Source: Anaerolineae bacterium (lineage in GTDB: Bacteria; Chloroflexota; Anaerolineae; Aggregatilineales; JAFGMM01). From it: a stretch of 64,000 nt of DNA. The stretch is from NCBI GenBank assembly GCA_027494055.1, contig JAOSJO010000001.1, positions 124,001-188,000 on the forward strand. The letters are read 5' to 3'. The notes beneath the pieces are model-generated. The model saw only the letters and a program-made list of their open reading frames with translations. It did not search any database and had not been told where the DNA came from. The position numbers and the translations under genes are program-made. Positions 45,558 to 54,297 of this stretch are shown piece after piece (position 1 is the first letter of the stretch; the number at the start of each line of letters is the position of its first letter).

Positions 45558-45719
45558 CGCCGACTCCTCATTGATCGCTGCGCCGCGCAAGGCTTGGCCG
45601 CAATCCCCGCTGCATGATCATCTCACGATCTGACGGCAGGAGGACGCACCGGATGCCAGGGGCGGCGCGGCGTCTGCTTCCGAAGTGTTTACGCGCGCTT
45701 TGTCCCAAGTATACCAGAA

Positions 45720-46244
45720 TCAGCCCGGCGGCGGCCCGGCGGCGCGTAGCCGCCTGACCATGAACCACTCACAGTGGCTTCCGTGCTGGTCGCGCGCTGC
45801 GTCATGGACGAAGCCCCATTTGTAATAGAAGGCCTGGCCGATGCGGTTGTCGCTGTGCACATAACAGAAGTATTCCGCAACGCCCGCCGCGGCCAGCCGC
45901 GCTTCCATCATCGCGAGCAACCGCCCGCCGACGCCCTGCCGCCATCGCTCCGGGACGACGTAGAGGCGGTACAGCTCAATGCCAGGCCCCCGGTTGCCGA
46001 AGTGGCAGAACCCCACGATCTGGCTGCCTTCCTTCGCGACCAGGAAACCCCAATGCAGGCCACCGGCGCGCAGGTTGCGGATGGCGTCGCGCAGGCGGTC
46101 CGTCGCGTAGGCGCGCGCCAGGAAGTCGGTGATGAAGTCTGGCGTGAAGATGCCCGCATACGTGGCGCGCCAGCTCGCTTCGGCGGCGCGCTGGATGCCG
46201 GGAATGTCCGCCTCGCTGGCTTCGGCAAAGGTCAGTTCGGGCAT
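45720..46244 (-). CDS. GNAT-family N-acetyltransferase
   Basis: 174 residues. Acetyl-CoA binding is shown by LYRLYVVPERWRQGVGGRLL (motif A with R/Q-x-x-G-x-G/A spelled RQGVGG) and the second strand YFCYVHSDNRIGQAFYYKWGF is the family's C-terminal motif B. The N-terminus FAEASEADIPGIQRAAEASW is typical. The acceptor is unknown. Start ATG at 46244 is 17 bp past the MOSC stop, so the two are probably cotranscribed. It ends near 45720 and is followed by about 160 bp without a gene before the unknown gene. Confidence 0.88.
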   Translation of the reverse strand: MPELTFAEASEADIPGIQRAAEASWRATYAGIFTPDFITDFLARAYATDRLRDAIRNLRAGGLHWGFLVAKEGSQIVGFCHFGNRGPGIELYRLYVVPERWRQGVGGRLLAMMEARLAAAGVAEYFCYVHSDNRIGQAFYYKWGFVHDAARDQHGSHCEWFMVRRLRAAGPPPG

Positions 46245-46261
46245 GGTTGCGCCTCGCCCCC

Positions 46262-46845
46262 TCACGCCGGCGAATAGAGCGCCTGCTCCGGCACTTCCAC
46301 GCGCACGCGGTCACCGGGGCGGATGACGCCGGGCCGCTCCACCCAGCCCACCACGCCGCGCTTGTGGACCGCCAACTGGGGAACAGGTTCGCCAGGCCAG
46401 GGCGCTCCGGATACGCCTCCTGGATCGCCGCGCCGGGGATGGTGCACGGCCTGTTCTCCCCGCCCACGACGATGACGGCCTCGTGCTCGAAGTGCAGCCG
46501 CGTCATCGGCGGGAGCAGCGTCAGGTTGGGGACGCCGCGCAGCAACAGGTTGGCCCCAAGCCATTCGGGCCGGATGTCCGGCAGCGACATCGCCCCGGCG
46601 ACCTCCGCCAACTCCTCGTCGGAGACGATGGAGATCTGCCGGTCGTTGCGGATCTCGGTCCCGCGCGGGTAGTGGGGCGTCCTGCTGCCAGACTGCATGG
46701 TCACGCCGGCGTGGCGGTCGCCCTCGAAGCCGGCGAACGTGACGCGCGCCTCGCGCTGGCGCGTCGAGACCGTCGCGCCTTCGGGCGTCAGCAACACCAC
46801 TGTGACCTCTGCCTCAAGCACATGTTTTGGCACGTTGACCTCCAC
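46262..46845 (-). CDS. MOSC-domain protein; one frameshift in the read
   Basis: Joined, about 194 residues. The N-terminal part VTFAGFEGDRHAGVTMQSGSRTPHYPRG holds the G.EGD.HAG pattern of MOSC domains, followed by NDRQISIVSDEELAEV and LGANLLLRGVPNLTLLPP. GGENRPCTIPGAAIQ carries the conserved Cys that holds sulfur in related enzymes. The C-terminus RGVVGWVERPGVIRPGDRVRVEVPEQALY is typical. MOSC proteins handle molybdenum-cofactor sulfur. The frame breaks at 46378-46381, where one base is missing from a run of G. A GTG at 46845 (SD GGAGG) is chosen as start. Confidence 0.83.
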
Positions 46846-46975
46846 TGCGGCCCTCCTGTGCCTGACCGCACGGGAGCCGCACGAACACAGCGCGGCGGCG
46901 CTTCGAGCGATGCTGGCGATTATAGATGACGACCGGCGCACTGTGCACGCGCGGCGTGCCCGGCCTGCCGGGGCG

Positions 46976-47452
46976 CTACGTCCACGGGCTCGGCAGCAGC
47001 GGGCGTCCGTAGGGCGTCATGAACGGCCACGGGATGAGCAGCAGGATCGCCAGCGTGCCCAGGCCGTAGAAGATCGCCGTCTGCCTGAACCTGCCGGCGT
47101 CGTCGTCGGCGCGCTTCATGCGCACGCGCCCGATGTGAATCAGCGCCAGCGCCACGATCATGACGAACGTGTGCGCAAAGGTCCAGTAGAACTGCCGGCC
47201 GTCAGCGAGCACGTCGCCGAGCGGGGTCCCGCCGACGCCTGCAAGCTCAGGACTCAGGAAGAAGTACAGGATCAACCCCAGCAGCACCTGGATATCGACC
47301 ACGATGGGGTAGATCATGCTCAGCCGGGCGTCGAGCGGCGTCCAGCGCCACGCGCCGCGCCAGCCGAGGAGCGCGCGCCCCACCGCCAGAATCCCCACGA
47401 TCACGACGACCCAGCGCAGCAGCGCATGTAGCGTGAGCAATAGCGCGTACAA
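46976..47452 (-). CDS. Four-helix integral membrane protein of unknown function
   Basis: About 158 residues with four membrane helices: VVVIVGILAVGRALLG, IVVDIQVLLGLILYFF, TFAHTFVMIVALALIHIG and LGTLAILLLIPWPF. Two helices carry His residues (LHALLRW near the start and AHTFVM, IHIGRV), reminiscent of small haem-binding membrane proteins, but that is only suggestive. The TTG at 47452 has AGGAGG 7 bp upstream; a GTG at 47461 is also in frame. The gene lies 130 bp past the MOSC start on the same strand and about 160 bp beyond the terminator of the csoR-like unit. Confidence 0.65.
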   Translation of the reverse strand: MYALLLTLHALLRWVVVIVGILAVGRALLGWRGAWRWTPLDARLSMIYPIVVDIQVLLGLILYFFLSPELAGVGGTPLGDVLADGRQFYWTFAHTFVMIVALALIHIGRVRMKRADDDAGRFRQTAIFYGLGTLAILLLIPWPFMTPYGRPLLPSPWT

Positions 47453-47543
47453 AGCTCTCACCTCCTGCGTGGCGGGCTATTTCCTGGTCGGTCAGCCGCC
47501 GTAAGCATAGCGCGGACCCCGGCAGCTTTCAATGCAGGGGGGA

Positions 47544-47565
47544 GGGGTGACCCGCCGGGTCGCCC
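47544..47565. repeat. Short dispersed palindrome (GGGGTGACCC arm type)
   Basis: GGGGTGACCC-GCC-GGGTCGCCC is an inverted repeat of the GGGGCGACCC family, with one change that leaves a G-T pair in the folded RNA. Confidence 0.6.
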
Positions 47566-47613
47566 GCGATTCCGGGGGGCGCACCATGTCCCCAAACGCG
47601 GATCGTCGGATTC

Positions 47614-47653
47614 AAAAAGAGGCGCAGCCCGCATCGCGGCGGGCGTGCGCCTC
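47614..47653 (-). terminator. Intrinsic terminator after the csoR-like gene
   Basis: On the minus strand GAGGCGCA and GCCCGC pair with GCGGGC and TGCGCCTC, one base bulged, and TTTTT follows. It lies 29 bp past the stop codon of the regulator gene and closes the two-gene unit. Confidence 0.85.
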
Positions 47654-47681
47654 CGAAAGGCGGCGCGCGGCGTCGATGAAC

Positions 47682-47975
47682 CTACGATGTCGCCTGGCTG
47701 AAGAGCGCGACGAGCGCGTCCACGTCCACCGCGCCGCCTTCGCTGGCGAGGCACTGCGCGGCATAGCCGCGCGCCAGCACCAGACCAGCCTGGTACGTCG
47801 CGTTGCGCATGGCGGTAAGCTGCGCCATGATCTGCTTGCAGTCGCGCTTCTCCTCGATCATGCGCTGCACGCCCCGCGCCTGGCCCTCGATGCGCCGCAG
47901 GCGCGCGATCAGTTCCTTCGTGACCTCATCCTGGTTGAGCGGGTCCACTTCTGGGCTGTCCTTCTGTGAGCGCAC
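47682..47975 (-). CDS. CsoR/CstR-family metal- or sulfur-sensing repressor
   Basis: 97 residues (from the GTG at 47975), all-helical. ELIARLRRIEGQARGVQRMIEEKRDCKQIMAQLTAMR (family pattern RL.RIEGQ..G...M...) identifies the DUF156 family. Sensor residues: Cys46 in RDC, and Cys75 in YAAQCL. Copper sensors have His four residues before the second Cys; here that position is Tyr71. Two cysteines without His is the pattern of CstR, which senses persulfide. A matching operator lies in the promoter of the unit (48218-48236), so it probably represses itself. It follows the fmdB-like gene by 23 bp. Confidence 0.88.
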   Translation of the reverse strand: MRSQKDSPEVDPLNQDEVTKELIARLRRIEGQARGVQRMIEEKRDCKQIMAQLTAMRNATYQAGLVLARGYAAQCLASEGGAVDVDALVALFSQATS

Positions 47976-47998
47976 GGCTCACGTTAGCGCCGGGGCGC

Positions 47999-48196
47999 TC
48001 AAAACGAGGGGCCGCAATCGATGGACGACCCGCCCGACCCGGCGGGCGCGCCGGCCACGGCTGCCGCCGAGACGCCCTTGCGCGCGTCGGTGCTGCCGCA
48101 GGCCGGGCACTTCGGCTCGACAGCCTTGGAGATGCTGCGCACAAAGACCTCGAAAGGCGCGCCGCAGTTTTCACAACGGTATTCGTAGATGGGCAT
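47999..48196 (-). CDS. FmdB-family zinc-ribbon protein
   Basis: 65 residues. MPIYEYRCENCGAPFE opens the protein, and SISKAVEPKCPACGS provides the second CXXC pair, so four cysteines can bind zinc. The C-terminus is Gly/Ala/Ser-rich (SAAAVAGAPAGSGGSS) and ends in DCGPSF with a fifth Cys, a common ending in this family. FmdB-type proteins are regulators or assembly factors of unclear role. It is the first gene of the unit with the CsoR/CstR-like gene and is transcribed from a promoter overlapped by a CsoR-type operator. Confidence 0.9.
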   Translation of the reverse strand: MPIYEYRCENCGAPFEVFVRSISKAVEPKCPACGSTDARKGVSAAAVAGAPAGSGGSSIDCGPSF

Positions 48197-48217
48197 GGCA
48201 AACCTCGTGTGCTGGAA

Positions 48218-48236
48218 TATACCCTACCGGGGTATA
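48218..48236. promoter_or_regulatory. CsoR/CstR-type operator
   Basis: TATACCC-TACCG-GGGTATA is a perfect 7+5+7 inverted repeat and matches the known CsoR/CstR operator style (ATACCC and GGGTAT half-sites). It lies directly downstream of the -10 box of the minus-strand promoter, over the transcription start, where a bound repressor would block initiation. Confidence 0.82.
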
Positions 48237-48264
48237 GTATAGCACGCCGGCGCGGAGGCGTCAA
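48236..48264 (-). promoter_or_regulatory. Promoter of the fmdB/csoR-like unit
   Basis: On the minus strand TTGACG (48259-48264) and TATACT (48236-48241) are exactly 17 bp apart. The operator at 48218-48236 abuts the -10. Confidence 0.8.
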
Positions 48265-48300
48265 CTGGCTCCGGCGTGGGGAAGCCGGGTGCGCGGTCGG

Positions 48301-48329
48301 TTGCAGCGCCCGTTGTTTGGCTATACAAT
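48301..48329 (+). promoter_or_regulatory. Promoter of the phnD-phnC-phnE operon
   Basis: TTGCAG (48301-48306) and TACAAT (48324-48329) are 17 bp apart and point to phnD. The -35 boxes of this and the divergent promoter are 36 bp apart. No Pho-box-like repeats are clear. Confidence 0.55.
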
Positions 48330-48599
48330 TCCAGTTGAGGATCCTGAGGAGCAAAAAAGGCGTGCAATGCCGGGCTGGCGCCTGATGCCACGAATTCCCC
48401 GCCGCGTGTTATCCCGTCCATCGTGGCCTTATCCTGAACGCGCGGCGCACGCCGCGAAGCCCACACACCCAGAACCGAAGAAGGCCCGTTCAGCAAGGAG
48501 GTGAGACCCGTCAATTGCCCCTGACCGGAAATCACGCTTGGTGACCGACCCACAGTGCATTCGGCAAGGCATAGGCCGCATTGTCCAAGGAGGAAAACT

Positions 48600-49626
48600 A
48601 TGCTCAGAAGGTTGATGTCCGCTCTGTTGATTGCCGCGTTTGTGCTGCTCGCGGCGCCGACTGCGTTCGCGCAGGAATTGGGCACCGAAGACAACCCCAT
48701 CCAGGTTTACTTCGTGCCCTCGGTTGACGTGCAGGTGATCGTGTCCGGCGGCGAGATCATGGCCGAAACGCTTGAGGCCGCCACCGGCCTGAGCTTCGAG
48801 GTCCACGTGCCGACCTCGTATGCGGCCACCATCGAGGCGATGTGCGCCGCGCCCGACGTGTCGATGGGCTTCATCCCGGCGGCGGGCTTTGTGCTCGCCA
48901 ATGACCGCTGCGGCGTCGAAGTGGGGGCGGCGGCGGTGCGCTTCGGCTGGCCGGTCTACTGGGCGCAGTACATTGTGCGCCGCGATAGCGACATCTACGT
49001 CCTGGGCGACCTCGCCGGGAAGACCTGGGGCTATGGCGACCCTGGCTCGACATCGGGCTTCATCGTCCCCCTCGGTCGAGCTTCAGGCGATGGGCATTGA
49101 GCCGGGCGACATGGTCGAGACCGGCGGCCACAACCAGACGGTGCTGTCCGTGTACAACGGCGAGGTGGACTTTGGCACCACCTTCTTCAGCCCGCCACGG
49201 ATGCCTGAAGGCCACGCACAATGGGCTTTCGGCGACCTGCCCGAACCCTTTGACCTGTCAATCGACGAGTCGTATCTCGGCGACGATGGCAACCTGTACG
49301 TCGGCGACATCCGCGTCATGGACGCGCGCGCTGCGGTCCGCGAGACCGCGCCCGACGTTGTCGATCAGGTCCGCATCCTGGCAATCAGCGCCCCCATCCC
49401 CAACGACACCCTGAGCTTCGGGCGGGACTTCCCCGCAGAGTTGCGCCAGGAAATCATCGACGCCCTGATCGCGTTCTCCGAGACAGAGGCGTGGATGGAG
49501 TCCCTGGGTAGCCCGGACTTCTACGAATGGTCAACCCTGGAACCCATGAGCGACAGCACATTCAACTCGGTGCGCCTCCAGTTCCAGATTCTCGGCCTGA
49601 CCTCAGAGGACATACTGGGCGAATAG
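48600..49626 (+). CDS. phnD: PhnD-family phosphate/phosphite/phosphonate-binding protein; one frameshift in the read
   Basis: Joined, about 341 residues. A signal peptide (MLRRLMSALLIAAFVLLAAP, then TAFA) precedes the mature protein. IQVYFVPSVDVQVIVSGGE and TGLSFEVHVPTSYAATIEAM are the family's opening blocks, DLAGKTWGYGDPGSTSGFI contains the Ser/Thr-rich oxyanion-binding loop, and GHNQTVLSVYNGEVDFGTTF follows. The frame breaks near 49071 in a C-run; removing one C reads PSVELQAMGIEPGDMVETGG. SD AAGGAGG before the ATG at 48600. A stem-loop follows. It binds a phosphorus oxyanion or phosphonate outside the membrane; specificity cannot be read. Confidence 0.87.
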
Positions 49627-49655
49627 CGTTCCCAGGAAGACGTGCGTTATACTTG

Positions 49656-49683
49656 CGGGCAGAGGGGGTGTCCCTTCTGCCCG
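49656..49683. other. Intercistronic stem-loop after phnD
   Basis: CGGGCAGA (49656-49663) pairs with TCTGCCCG (49676-49683), extended by GGG/CCC near the loop. It lies between binding-protein and ATPase genes, like the hairpins at 5606-5635 and 30129-30160. Confidence 0.6.
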
Positions 49684-49740
49684 TATCCTTAAATATCGGG
49701 GCTTTGCATCTGCGGCCAGCGGTTTGACAGGCGGAGCGCC

Positions 49741-50499
49741 ATGCTGAAGATTGAACACCTGACGAAAATCTACGACACCGGCGTCAAGGCAATCGATAAT
49801 GTCAGTTTTGAGGTGCCCGACGGCCAGTTCCTCGTCATCATCGGGCTGAGCGGTTCGGGCAAATCGACGTTGCTGCGCTGCATCAACCGCCTGATCGAAC
49901 CGACGGCGGGCCGCATCCTGTGGAACAACATCGACATCACCGCCGCGCCCGATGAGGAGTTGCGCCACATCCGCCGCCGCATCGGCATGATCTTCCAGCA
50001 ATTCAACCTTGTCAAGCGCTCGAAGGTCATCACCAACGTGATGTCGGGCCGGCTCGGCTACATCAACCCCCTGTGGAGCCTGTTGAACTACTTCCCGACC
50101 AGCTACAAAGAGGCCGCGCTCGCCAACCTTGCGCGCATGGACATCGCCAACAAGGCTTTTGTGCGCGCGGACGAACTCAGCGGCGGGCAGCAGCAGCGCG
50201 TTGGCATCGCGCGCGCTCTGATGCAGGAGCCGGAGTTGATGCTCGCCGACGAACCGGTGGCGAGCGTGGACCCGGCGACCTCGCACTCGATCATGAAGTA
50301 CCTCCAGCTCCTCAACAAAGAGGATGGCATCACCGTCATCTGCGTGCTGCACTTCCTCAGCCTTGCGCGCGCCTACGGCGACCGCGTGATCGCGCTCAAG
50401 GATGGAAAAATGATGTTCGATGGCCTGCCCAAAGAGATCGATGACAACCGCTTCCGCGAGATTTACGGCGAGGAAGCCGTCAGGGTGGAGATTGCATGA
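49741..50499 (+). CDS. phnC: Phosphonate-type ABC transporter ATP-binding protein
   Basis: 252 residues. The ABC domain has Walker A GLSGSGKST, Q-loop FQQFNLVKRS, signature LSGGQQQRV, Walker B LMLADEPVASVD and switch His in VLHFLS. NVMSGRLGYINPLWSLLNYFP is the typical PhnC insertion between Q-loop and signature. ATG at 49741; the stop overlaps the start of phnE (ATGA at 50496-50499). It powers import of the ligand bound by PhnD. Confidence 0.94.
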   Translation: MLKIEHLTKIYDTGVKAIDNVSFEVPDGQFLVIIGLSGSGKSTLLRCINRLIEPTAGRILWNNIDITAAPDEELRHIRRRIGMIFQQFNLVKRSKVITNVMSGRLGYINPLWSLLNYFPTSYKEAALANLARMDIANKAFVRADELSGGQQQRVGIARALMQEPELMLADEPVASVDPATSHSIMKYLQLLNKEDGITVICVLHFLSLARAYGDRVIALKDGKMMFDGLPKEIDDNRFREIYGEEAVRVEIA

Positions 50500-52649
50500 G
50501 CGCAACAGAGCCTACCGCCAACACCGACGCTGCCCCAGGCGGGGCAGAAGGCGCGAAGCCGGCTTCTAAAGCGCCCGCTGCGCCGGCTGTTGATCGTCCT
50601 GGGGGTGGCCGTGGCCGTGGTGGTCTACGCTTACGGCTGGGAAGCCACCAACATCGGCCTGGAGACGACCACGGACCCGGTGCGCCAGGCAGCGGTGACG
50701 CGCGCGCTGCGCGAACTGCTCTCGCCCAACATCTTCAGCCAGGACCGGGAAACCGAGGCGGCGGTTGCCTACCTGCACATCGGCGACTGCGAAGACGTGG
50801 GCGAGGTTGAGCAACCGCCACGCACCGAGGGCGCGCCCTATATCGAATTCTCGCCGGCCTGCGCCGATGCCGAGCAGATTATCACCGTCTCCGGCTACAA
50901 CTTCCACGCGGACGCGGTGGCGCAGATTCGGCTGGTGCGGGACACCGGGCAACGCCAGCCGTTCAACCTCCCCACCCAGAACTGGAGGGCGACGAAGCGA
51001 CCAGCAACATATTCGATGTCGCCAGCGACGGCACATTCGTGACACAGGCCATCGTGCCCAAGGCACGCGGGAGCGGCGTCACCGAGGTCGAGGTGCTGGC
51101 AAGCTGGGCGGTCGGGACGCCGTACCTCAGCAGCACCACGCACATTGTCCTTGAGAAGATCGTGGAGACGATCTTCCTGGCGCTGATGGCGACCACGCTC
51201 GCGATCCCGGTCGCGGTGGCGCTCAGTTTCCTGGCCGCGCGCAACCTCATGCGCCCGGTGCGCTTGACGCTCGGCAAGGTCCTGGTCGGCGTCATCCTGC
51301 TGCCGGTGGGGTGGGTCCTCGGCGACCTGCTGCTCGGCCCGGTCGCGGAACTGGGCGTCAACTGGGGCGAGGCGTTCTTCATGGGCGTGGTCGGGCCGGT
51401 CGCGGCGATCGTGGGTTTCGGCGTCGTGACGCGCATCGTCAACCGCGTCCCGCTCGATGGCGGCGCGCTGCGGCTGCGCGGCATCGTCATGAATGTGATT
51501 CTGCTGGTCGTCGTCGTGTTCACGACCGGCGCGCTCGGCGGCCTCGGCATCTGGCTCGGCGCGCGGTTCAACGCGATGGACGTGGCCGTCTTCAACTACC
51601 TGGGCAACATGGTCAGCACCATCGGAACCATCGTGGCGGCGCTTGCGCCGCTCTTCGGCGCGGCTGGCGGCGCGTTCCTGGTCGCCTCGTTCGGGACGGC
51701 CATCGCATCCCCGATACTGCGCCACCTGAGCATCCCCATGAGCCACCTCGCCGGCGGCGTGATGGGGCTGGCGGGCGGCGCGCTGCTGCTCGGCGCGACG
51801 GCGGCCATCGGCAACCTCGCGGCGCTGCCGACGCTGCTCACGCCGGTGGTGGCCGCCGTGCTCGGCGGGGAGGTCGCGGTCTTGATCTACCGGCGGGTGT
51901 TGCGCGTGCCCCCGCGTGACAAGCGCCAGGCGCAGCAGGCGATCCGTTGGGGCGCGTTTGCCGTTGGCGCTGCCGTGGCCTTCGCCGTCACCTTCAGCGC
52001 GCTCAACCTCAGCCGGTCGGTGATTGACGGGCGGCTGCCCTCCAGCGCGACGTGGGACCTGGGCGTCATCAGCGTCCAGGCGTACCTGGGCACAGCGGCC
52101 CTCATCGGCGCGGTGATCGGCGCGGTGGGCGGCGGGCTGGCCGGCACATACGCCGCCTTCCCCGTCGGCATGACCATCTACAACACCACGCGCACCACGC
52201 TCAACGCGCTGCGCTCCATCGAGCCGCTGATTATGGGCATCGTGTTCGTGATCTGGGTGGGCATTGGGCCGTTCGCCGGCGTGCTGGCGCTGACGCTGCA
52301 CTCCATCGCCGCGTTGGGCAAGCTGTACTCCGAGCAGATCGAGAGCATCGACAGCGGCCCGCTTGAGGCGATCACGGCGACCGGGGCCAACCGCGTGCAG
52401 ACCATCGTCTACGCGGTGGTGCCGCAGATCGTCCCGCCGTACATCGCGTTTACCATGTACCGGTGGGACATCAACGTGCGCATGTCCACCATCATCGGCT
52501 TTGTGGGCGGCGGCGGCATCGGGTTCCTGCTCAACCAGCAGATCAACCTCCTGCGCTACCGCGAGGCGGGCGTCGCCGTGCTGGCGATTGCGATTGTGGT
52601 GTCGGTGCTGGATTACGCGAGCGCGACGATCCGCGAGCGGATGATCTAG
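50496..52649 (+). CDS. phnE: Enlarged PhnE-family permease with periplasmic domain; two frameshifts in the read
   Basis: Joined, about 717 residues, against about 270-300 for a usual PhnE. After a Pro/Ala-rich start comes one helix (LLIVLGVAVAVVVYAYGW), then about 150 residues outside the membrane with VSGYNFHADAVAQIRLV, which resembles an immunoglobulin-like IPT/TIG domain. The permease begins ETIFLALMATTLAIPVAVAL and SFLAARNLM, as in normal PhnE. About 270 residues of extra membrane helices follow before the coupling block YSEQIESIDSGPLEAITATG and VGGGGIGFLL. The frame breaks near 50569 and 50989, each fixed by one base. It imports the PhnD ligand with PhnC. Confidence 0.82.
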
Positions 52650-52715
52650 GCCGGGCGCGGCGCGCTGCGCCGGAAATAGAATAGTGTCGCCCTGGGGCGG
52701 GACCTGGTCCCGCCC

Positions 52716-53048
52716 TTATCGATTCCGCTCGGTGTACATGCGCACGAGCAGCGCCACGCCGATGATGATGAGCAGGATGGGGAACCAGAATTCGCCCAGG
52801 TAGCTGAAGGCGTCGCCAACGATGTCGCCCGCCGCCGCGATGGCGAACACGACGCCGAAGAACCACGTCACGCCGCTGACCTCCCAGCCCTGCTGGCGCT
52901 GGTAGAATGCCGAGCCGAGCAGGATCACGGCGGCGATCAGCGGGAACAGCCCGCTCGGCAGATTGATCAGCCAGCCCACGCCAAACAGGATGAGCAGCGC
53001 CCCGAACGTCGCGCGTTCCACGGTATATTCGGCCTGACTCTTTTCCAT
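52716..53048 (-). CDS. Small membrane protein (LiaI/DUF5668-like), paralogue of its neighbour
   Basis: 110 residues, ATG at 53048 with SD GGGGG. Four hydrophobic stretches: TFGALLILFGVGWLI, LFPLIAAVILLGSAF, WFFGVVFAIAAAGDIV and FPILLIIIGVALLV. The YQRQQGWEVSGVTW loop is nearly the same as in the protein at 53168-53500, so the two come from a duplication. The composition resembles small stress-response membrane proteins with several short helices, but no assignment is sure. Confidence 0.72.
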   Translation of the reverse strand: MEKSQAEYTVERATFGALLILFGVGWLINLPSGLFPLIAAVILLGSAFYQRQQGWEVSGVTWFFGVVFAIAAAGDIVGDAFSYLGEFWFPILLIIIGVALLVRMYTERNR

Positions 53049-53167
53049 CGGACTGTCCCCCTCTTTGTCTACAGGAACACCGGCCTTATGTCTGATTATA
53101 AGCCCGCGCCGCACCGGACAGGCAAGTCGCGGTGCGGCGCGTTACCAGAGGCGGCGGGATCCCGCTT

Positions 53168-53500
53168 CTACCGCTTCGAGAAGATGTTCAAAAGCAGCAG
53201 CACGCCCAGCCCGATCAGGACCAGGGGCAGCAGCGCCCAGGTCAGGTTCCAGGCGAGCCGCAGCACCCCGCCGAGGATGTCCAGCGCCGCCAGGATGGCG
53301 AATAGGATGCCGAACAGCCACGTCCAGAAGCTCACCTCCCAGCCCTGCTGGCGCTGGTAGTACGCCGAGCCGAGCAGGATCACGGCGCCAGCCAGGGGAA
53401 AGAACCATCCCGGCATCCGGATCAGGAACACCACGCCGAACAGCACCAGCATGGCCCCCACGGTTATGCGCTCCACGTTGCGCTCTGCCTCGCTCTTCAT
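53168..53500 (-). CDS. Small membrane protein (LiaI/DUF5668-like), paralogue of its neighbour
   Basis: 110 residues (MKSEAERNVERITVGAMLVL...) with the same four-helix plan and the shared loop YYQRQQGWEVSFWTW. It lies 120 bp upstream of the paralogue on the minus strand. The start ATG at 53500 is backed by TAGCGGCA upstream with no clear SD. The function is unknown. Confidence 0.72.
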   Translation of the reverse strand: MKSEAERNVERITVGAMLVLFGVVFLIRMPGWFFPLAGAVILLGSAYYQRQQGWEVSFWTWLFGILFAILAALDILGGVLRLAWNLTWALLPLVLIGLGVLLLLNIFSKR

Positions 53501-53697
53501 TGCCGCTAGACCTCCATAATGGCTATGGCCGCTTTTGCCGCTATCGTCCCTGACCGTGACGGCCAGTTCCGCGCCCCACCACCGGGGCGCGCTCTCCTAT
53601 TGACATTATACGTACAAGCAACCAGAGGGTAGCAGACGCGCCAGCACCTGCCACGCCGTGGGGCGAGATTGGTGGGGGGTCGAGGGCAGACGCGGCG

Positions 53698-54276
53698 CTA
53701 ATTCGCCGCCGAGGCGTCCGGCGCGGTTGAGCCGGTGGAGCCTTCGGCTTCCGGCTCCGGCTCGGAGGTGTCTTCAGGCGGCGGCTCCGGCTTCTGCGCG
53801 GCGCGGGTGCGCGCCTGGGCCTGCGCCTCTTCGCGCTCCTGGGCGACCGCCTCGATGCCGTTGCGCACCACGTTCAGGTTGTCGAGCAACTGCCCTTCCA
53901 GCTTGCGGAGCACGTCGAGCACGTAGGCGTCGGCGTCGGCGCGGATGCTCTCGGCCTCCTGGTGGGCGGCCTCGATGATGTTGACCGCCTGGCTCTTGGC
54001 CGCCTGCGTGATGGCGTCGCGCTCGATGAGGGCGTCGCGCTTCTCGCGCGCCAGTTCGACGAGGCGCGCGGCCTCCTCGTTGGCCTGCGCGATGAGCCGG
54101 TCGCGCTGGTTCGTGATGCGCTGCGCCTTGTCGATCTCTTCCGGGATGGAAATGCGCATCTGGTCGATCAGCTCAAGCGCGCGCTCCTCGTCGATCATGG
54201 TGAGCTTGCTGAACCACAGGTGGCGGCCCTCATCGATGAGGTCTTCCAGTCGGTCGATCAGGTGTTGGATATCCAT
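53698..54276 (-). CDS. Coiled-coil protein (DivIVA/ATP-synthase-b-like) with acidic tail
   Basis: 192 residues. From about residue 40 to 150 it is a continuous charged helix (EEIDKAQRITNQRDRLIAQ, then EEAARLVELAREKRDALIE) with heptad spacing, so it likely forms a coiled coil. The last 40 residues are Pro/Glu/Ser-rich and disordered (PEPPPEDTSEPEPEAEG). Genes like this sit beside coaD in several Firmicutes and Chloroflexota genomes; the role is unknown. It starts 21 bp past the coaD stop on the same strand. Confidence 0.75.
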   Translation of the reverse strand: MDIQHLIDRLEDLIDEGRHLWFSKLTMIDEERALELIDQMRISIPEEIDKAQRITNQRDRLIAQANEEAARLVELAREKRDALIERDAITQAAKSQAVNIIEAAHQEAESIRADADAYVLDVLRKLEGQLLDNLNVVRNGIEAVAQEREEAQAQARTRAAQKPEPPPEDTSEPEPEAEGSTGSTAPDASAAN

Positions 54277-54297
54277 TTGCGCCGTCCTCCGCCGCGC

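Larger units (their letters stand above)
48197..48599. other. Divergent regulatory region between fmdB-like and phnD-like genes
   Basis: It contains on the left the promoter and operator of the fmdB/csoR-like unit (minus strand), then a promoter pointing right (48301-48329), then about 270 nt of leader before phnD without a recognisable gene. Confidence 0.6.
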
